Shown here piece by piece: positions 6,657 through 9,005 of a stretch of 9,005 nt of DNA. Numbering within the stretch: the first letter of the stretch is position 1; each line of letters opens with the position of its first letter. The notes under the pieces are model-generated. The model searched no databases. It saw nothing but the letters and a program-made list of their open reading frames with translations, and was not told the origin of the DNA. Made by a program: the position numbers and the translations under genes. This DNA comes from Candidatus Omnitrophota bacterium (lineage in GTDB: Bacteria > Omnitrophota > Gorgyraeia > Gygaellales > Profunditerraquicolaceae), in contig JAQTNM010000046.1 of NCBI GenBank assembly GCA_028713875.1, forward strand, positions 1-9,005. The letters run 5' to 3'.

Positions 6657-7907
6657 CTAAAAAATATTTTTTAAAACGCAGCTGCAAAAAGAAACGAGCT
6701 GTTCATTTTTACTCTTAAGCGAGGTGATCTTTTTATGCATGGGGATATTCTGCCAGAGGTTATCGCAATTATAGCAGCCGGTCTTGGCAACCGCGTCATT
6801 GCCGATCTTTGAAAAATAAGGGTCGGACTTGACAAGCACAAGGCATTTCTTGCGGAATTCGTTATAGGTGTCGGAGAGCCATATCTCTTTGAAACTGTTC
6901 TTATAGATATTACCCATGGACATACGGTGCCCCTTACAGCAAGGCACGACGCTGCCGGTAGTCATAATTCTTGCGAAGAGCCAGCCTACGTAGCAGGGAA
7001 TCTCCTCAACCACATCCTCGTCATATGCCCCGCTGGCAAGGTTCTGCCTTTCTATGCGGCGGATAAACCCGTCAAAATCAGGGAGTTTCACAACCCTTGC
7101 GTCTTCAGAAGTATAATCAAAGCTCTGCGGGTCGTAATGTTTTCTGATGCGTTGCAGGGCTTCCAACAGCTCCAGTCTTTCTTTATCGTTCAACAGGAGT
7201 TCCTCGGTCCTGTCTTTAACCGTATCAACGGGGACAAACTGGATATTGCTTGCCCCAACCTCCAGGGCAAATTTAACCATCTCTTCTATGTCGCGGTAAT
7301 TCCGGTTAAAGATAACATCATGGATGATTATGCGGGGATGAAACCAGTTGTGTTCTTTTTTCTTGGCGGAGATAAACTTTAAAACCTTCTCTATCCCTTT
7401 AAATGTGCTTTCGTTCTGATTGGGATGCACTGCCGCGTATGCACCGGGCGTGCCCGCCCAGAGACTCACCGTAAACGAATCAAGCCCCACCTCCAATAGC
7501 TCTGCGGCCATCTCTTCAGTCACCAGGCTGAAATTTGTATTTATATCGATCTCTATGGTCTTGTCCTTGCCTTTTATATATTTAACGATGTTCAATATGT
7601 CGGGATGCATGAAAGGCTCGCCGCCCCCTACCAGCTTCACCTGTCTCAATCCCCCCATTTGCTCTAAGTCATCAAATACCTTTTTTATGAGATCAAAGGG
7701 GATGATGAGCTTTTTTTCCCAGTCGGGCATGGCCTTGTCTTTTAATAACGGCGAGCGGCACCAGCAGGCGATACAGTTGAAGTTACACCAGTTGGTCAGG
7801 TCTATGTGCAGCACCTCCGGACCCACAAAAGCCTTTGCGGAATGCATAATCCCGGCTATAACCAATAATTTATTCTTATCCCTGATGAGCTTATCAAATT
7901 CTTCCAT
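6657..7907 (-). CDS. Radical SAM/SPASM protein, second of a tandem trio
   Basis: Predicted 416-residue enzyme. The 4Fe-4S motif is WCNFNCIACW with C41, C45 and C48, after LHIDLTN. GGGEPF lies at 94-99 and DINTNFSL at 121-128. The central barrel carries SLWAGTPGAYAAVHPN (148-163) and VIFNRNYRDIEEMV (198-211), shared with its neighbours. The C-terminal SPASM-like region includes C305 (CYVGW), the pair C323-C324 (VPCCKGHRMSMGNIY) and C378 and C381 (GCYNCDN). The adjacent Cys pair is found only in this copy. An extra C-terminal tail holds two further cysteines (C408 and C410). The substrate is unknown. The start at 7907 overlaps the end of the preceding gene by 14 nt, and no strong ribosome binding site is visible, which fits translational coupling. 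Confidence 0.91.
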   Translation of the reverse strand: MEEFDKLIRDKNKLLVIAGIMHSAKAFVGPEVLHIDLTNWCNFNCIACWCRSPLLKDKAMPDWEKKLIIPFDLIKKVFDDLEQMGGLRQVKLVGGGEPFMHPDILNIVKYIKGKDKTIEIDINTNFSLVTEEMAAELLEVGLDSFTVSLWAGTPGAYAAVHPNQNESTFKGIEKVLKFISAKKKEHNWFHPRIIIHDVIFNRNYRDIEEMVKFALEVGASNIQFVPVDTVKDRTEELLLNDKERLELLEALQRIRKHYDPQSFDYTSEDARVVKLPDFDGFIRRIERQNLASGAYDEDVVEEIPCYVGWLFARIMTTGSVVPCCKGHRMSMGNIYKNSFKEIWLSDTYNEFRKKCLVLVKSDPYFSKIGNDAVAKTGCYNCDNLWQNIPMHKKITSLKSKNEQLVSFCSCVLKNIF

Positions 7908-9005
7908 GTTGTTTCAACGCCTCTCTGAACCGGTTATCCATATCTATATTGACCTGTATGTTATCGCAACTCTTAAGGCAGCCGAAAGAACAACCGGGGT
8001 CATTGCCTATATTTTCGAAATAAGGGTCGCTAAAATCCAGGGCAAAGGATTTCCTCCTGAACAGCTGTTGCTCCTGGCTGTTCCATATTTCCTTGAAAGA
8101 TTTATTGTAAATGTTGCCCACGGATATGCGGTGAGCTTTGAGGCAGGGGTTTACTTCTCCGCTGGCATTAATCCTGGCAAAGACCCAGCCTACATAACAG
8201 GGCTGCTTGGTAATCGTCTCCGATTCGTATTTACCTTCCAGGGCGCTGGGGGAGCTGATCCTTTTTATAAAGCTGTCCTTCTGCGTGATCGATGTTTTCA
8301 CATCCTTGTTGATATTATACTCTTCCAGCCTTTTAAACTGCTCCTGGACCGCTACGACTACCTGCTGGGTCTGCTCCCGGCTAAGCAACAGGCTGTCTGT
8401 CTTGCCCGGAATGACATCGGCTGGCGTAAACTCAACGCTGTCAGCCTCTACCTGTATTGCTAAATCCACCATTTTCTCTATTTCATGGTAGTTCCTGTTA
8501 AAAATGACATAATACAGGTTAATATGGGGCAGGGGGTTATAAAGATGCTGGTTCTTGGCCCTTTTTAAAAAAGCAATGTATTCCAGTATCTGGCTTAAGC
8601 GGTAAAACGTGCCTTCTGTTTTATTAGAATGTATGGCCTGGTAGGTCTGGGCTGTCCCGGCTAATAAGCTTACATGGATATGGTCGATTTTAAGATCCAC
8701 CAGTTTTTTGGCTCTTTTCTCATCAATGAGAGTAAAATTGGTATTTATAAAAACGCGCATTTTGCTTTCTTTGGCGTATTGTAAGATCTCCATAATATGG
8801 GGATGGATAAAAGGCTCACCACCCCCGGCAAAAAACAGGGTATGCGTGCCCATATCCCTCATCTCTTTGATGGTTTTCCTGACCAGCTTAAGCGGCAGCT
8901 CATAACTCATTTCTCTTCTTTTGTTTTCATCGGGCTCCCCCAAAAGGGGAGAATTATTCCAACAACACAGGCAGTTATTGTTGCAACGGTTCGTAATATC
9001 GAATT
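7894..9005 (-). CDS. Radical SAM/SPASM protein, first of a tandem trio (5' end beyond the window)
   Basis: The open frame continues to the window edge, giving at least 369 codons. Reading from the edge, the first residues are FDITNRCNNNCLCCWNNSP, so the cluster cysteines are visible residues 7, 11 and 14. A TTG at 8943 could be taken as a start, but it would remove these essential cysteines, so the true start is outside the window. GGGEPF lies at visible residues 60-65, the same distance from the cysteines as in the second protein. The barrel contains VSLLAGTAQTYQAIHSN and VIFNRNYHEIEKMVDLA. The SPASM-like end has C269, C287, C338, C342 and C346 (the last three in GCSFGCLKSCDN), with SDPYFENIGND just before. 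It is closest in sequence to the second protein. The substrate is unknown. The stop overlaps the next start by 14 nt. Confidence 0.9.
   Translation of the reverse strand, partial: FDITNRCNNNCLCCWNNSPLLGEPDENKRREMSYELPLKLVRKTIKEMRDMGTHTLFFAGGGEPFIHPHIMEILQYAKESKMRVFINTNFTLIDEKRAKKLVDLKIDHIHVSLLAGTAQTYQAIHSNKTEGTFYRLSQILEYIAFLKRAKNQHLYNPLPHINLYYVIFNRNYHEIEKMVDLAIQVEADSVEFTPADVIPGKTDSLLLSREQTQQVVVAVQEQFKRLEEYNINKDVKTSITQKDSFIKRISSPSALEGKYESETITKQPCYVGWVFARINASGEVNPCLKAHRISVGNIYNKSFKEIWNSQEQQLFRRKSFALDFSDPYFENIGNDPGCSFGCLKSCDNIQVNIDMDNRFREALKQHGRI

Noticed and set aside
7420..8463. Long plus-strand open frame of 347 codons
   Set aside because: It lies antisense to two radical SAM genes with clear motifs. 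Its repeated 'KGSPPP' strings are simply the reverse reading of the conserved GGGEPF codons, and it resembles no family.

Overview
This window is a single-direction gene cluster: every gene I can support lies on the minus strand, so transcription runs from position 9005 toward position 1. The moderate base composition, tight gene packing, signal peptides and membrane anchors, and abundance of radical SAM genes next to glycan genes suggest an uncultured bacterium with a Gram-negative-type envelope. A candidate phylum such as Omnitrophota would fit, but this is an impression from gene style; no marker gene is present. I see no tRNA, rRNA, CRISPR array, insertion sequence, phage gene or origin.

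Region 1 (about 5361-9005) is a very compact block. Three paralogous radical SAM/SPASM proteins follow one another; the first is cut by the window edge. They overlap by 14 nt or are separated by 1 nt. A 39-residue single-span membrane ORF (5361-5480) then starts inside the stop codon of the third radical SAM gene and ends 4 nt before a glycosyltransferase gene. Region 2 (3497-5356) holds that family-4-type glycosyltransferase and a membrane-anchored beta-sandwich protein. Region 3 (2815-3432) is a secreted paralog of that protein. Region 4 (137-2778) carries a cobalamin-binding-type radical SAM protein and a membrane-anchored SGNH/GDSL hydrolase, separated by 128 nt containing a 10-bp inverted repeat. 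The window ends inside the first codons of another membrane protein (1-115).

Together the genes look like part of a cell-surface glycan or glycoconjugate locus: a glycosyltransferase builds the sugar chain, an SGNH enzyme could add or remove acyl groups outside the cytoplasmic membrane, and two sugar-binding-like proteins could hold the product at the membrane or in the periplasm. Four radical SAM proteins provide unusual chemistry of unknown substrate. SPASM enzymes often act on peptides or proteins, so the small membrane ORF embedded in the block deserves attention as a partner or substrate, although nothing in the sequence proves that.

The strongest points for a second look are the radical SAM/SPASM trio with a shared Cys-Trp-x-x-Ser-Pro signature, the 39-residue coupled membrane ORF, and the paralogous sandwich proteins whose halves appear in an order opposite to that expected for a CBM4/9-type module.
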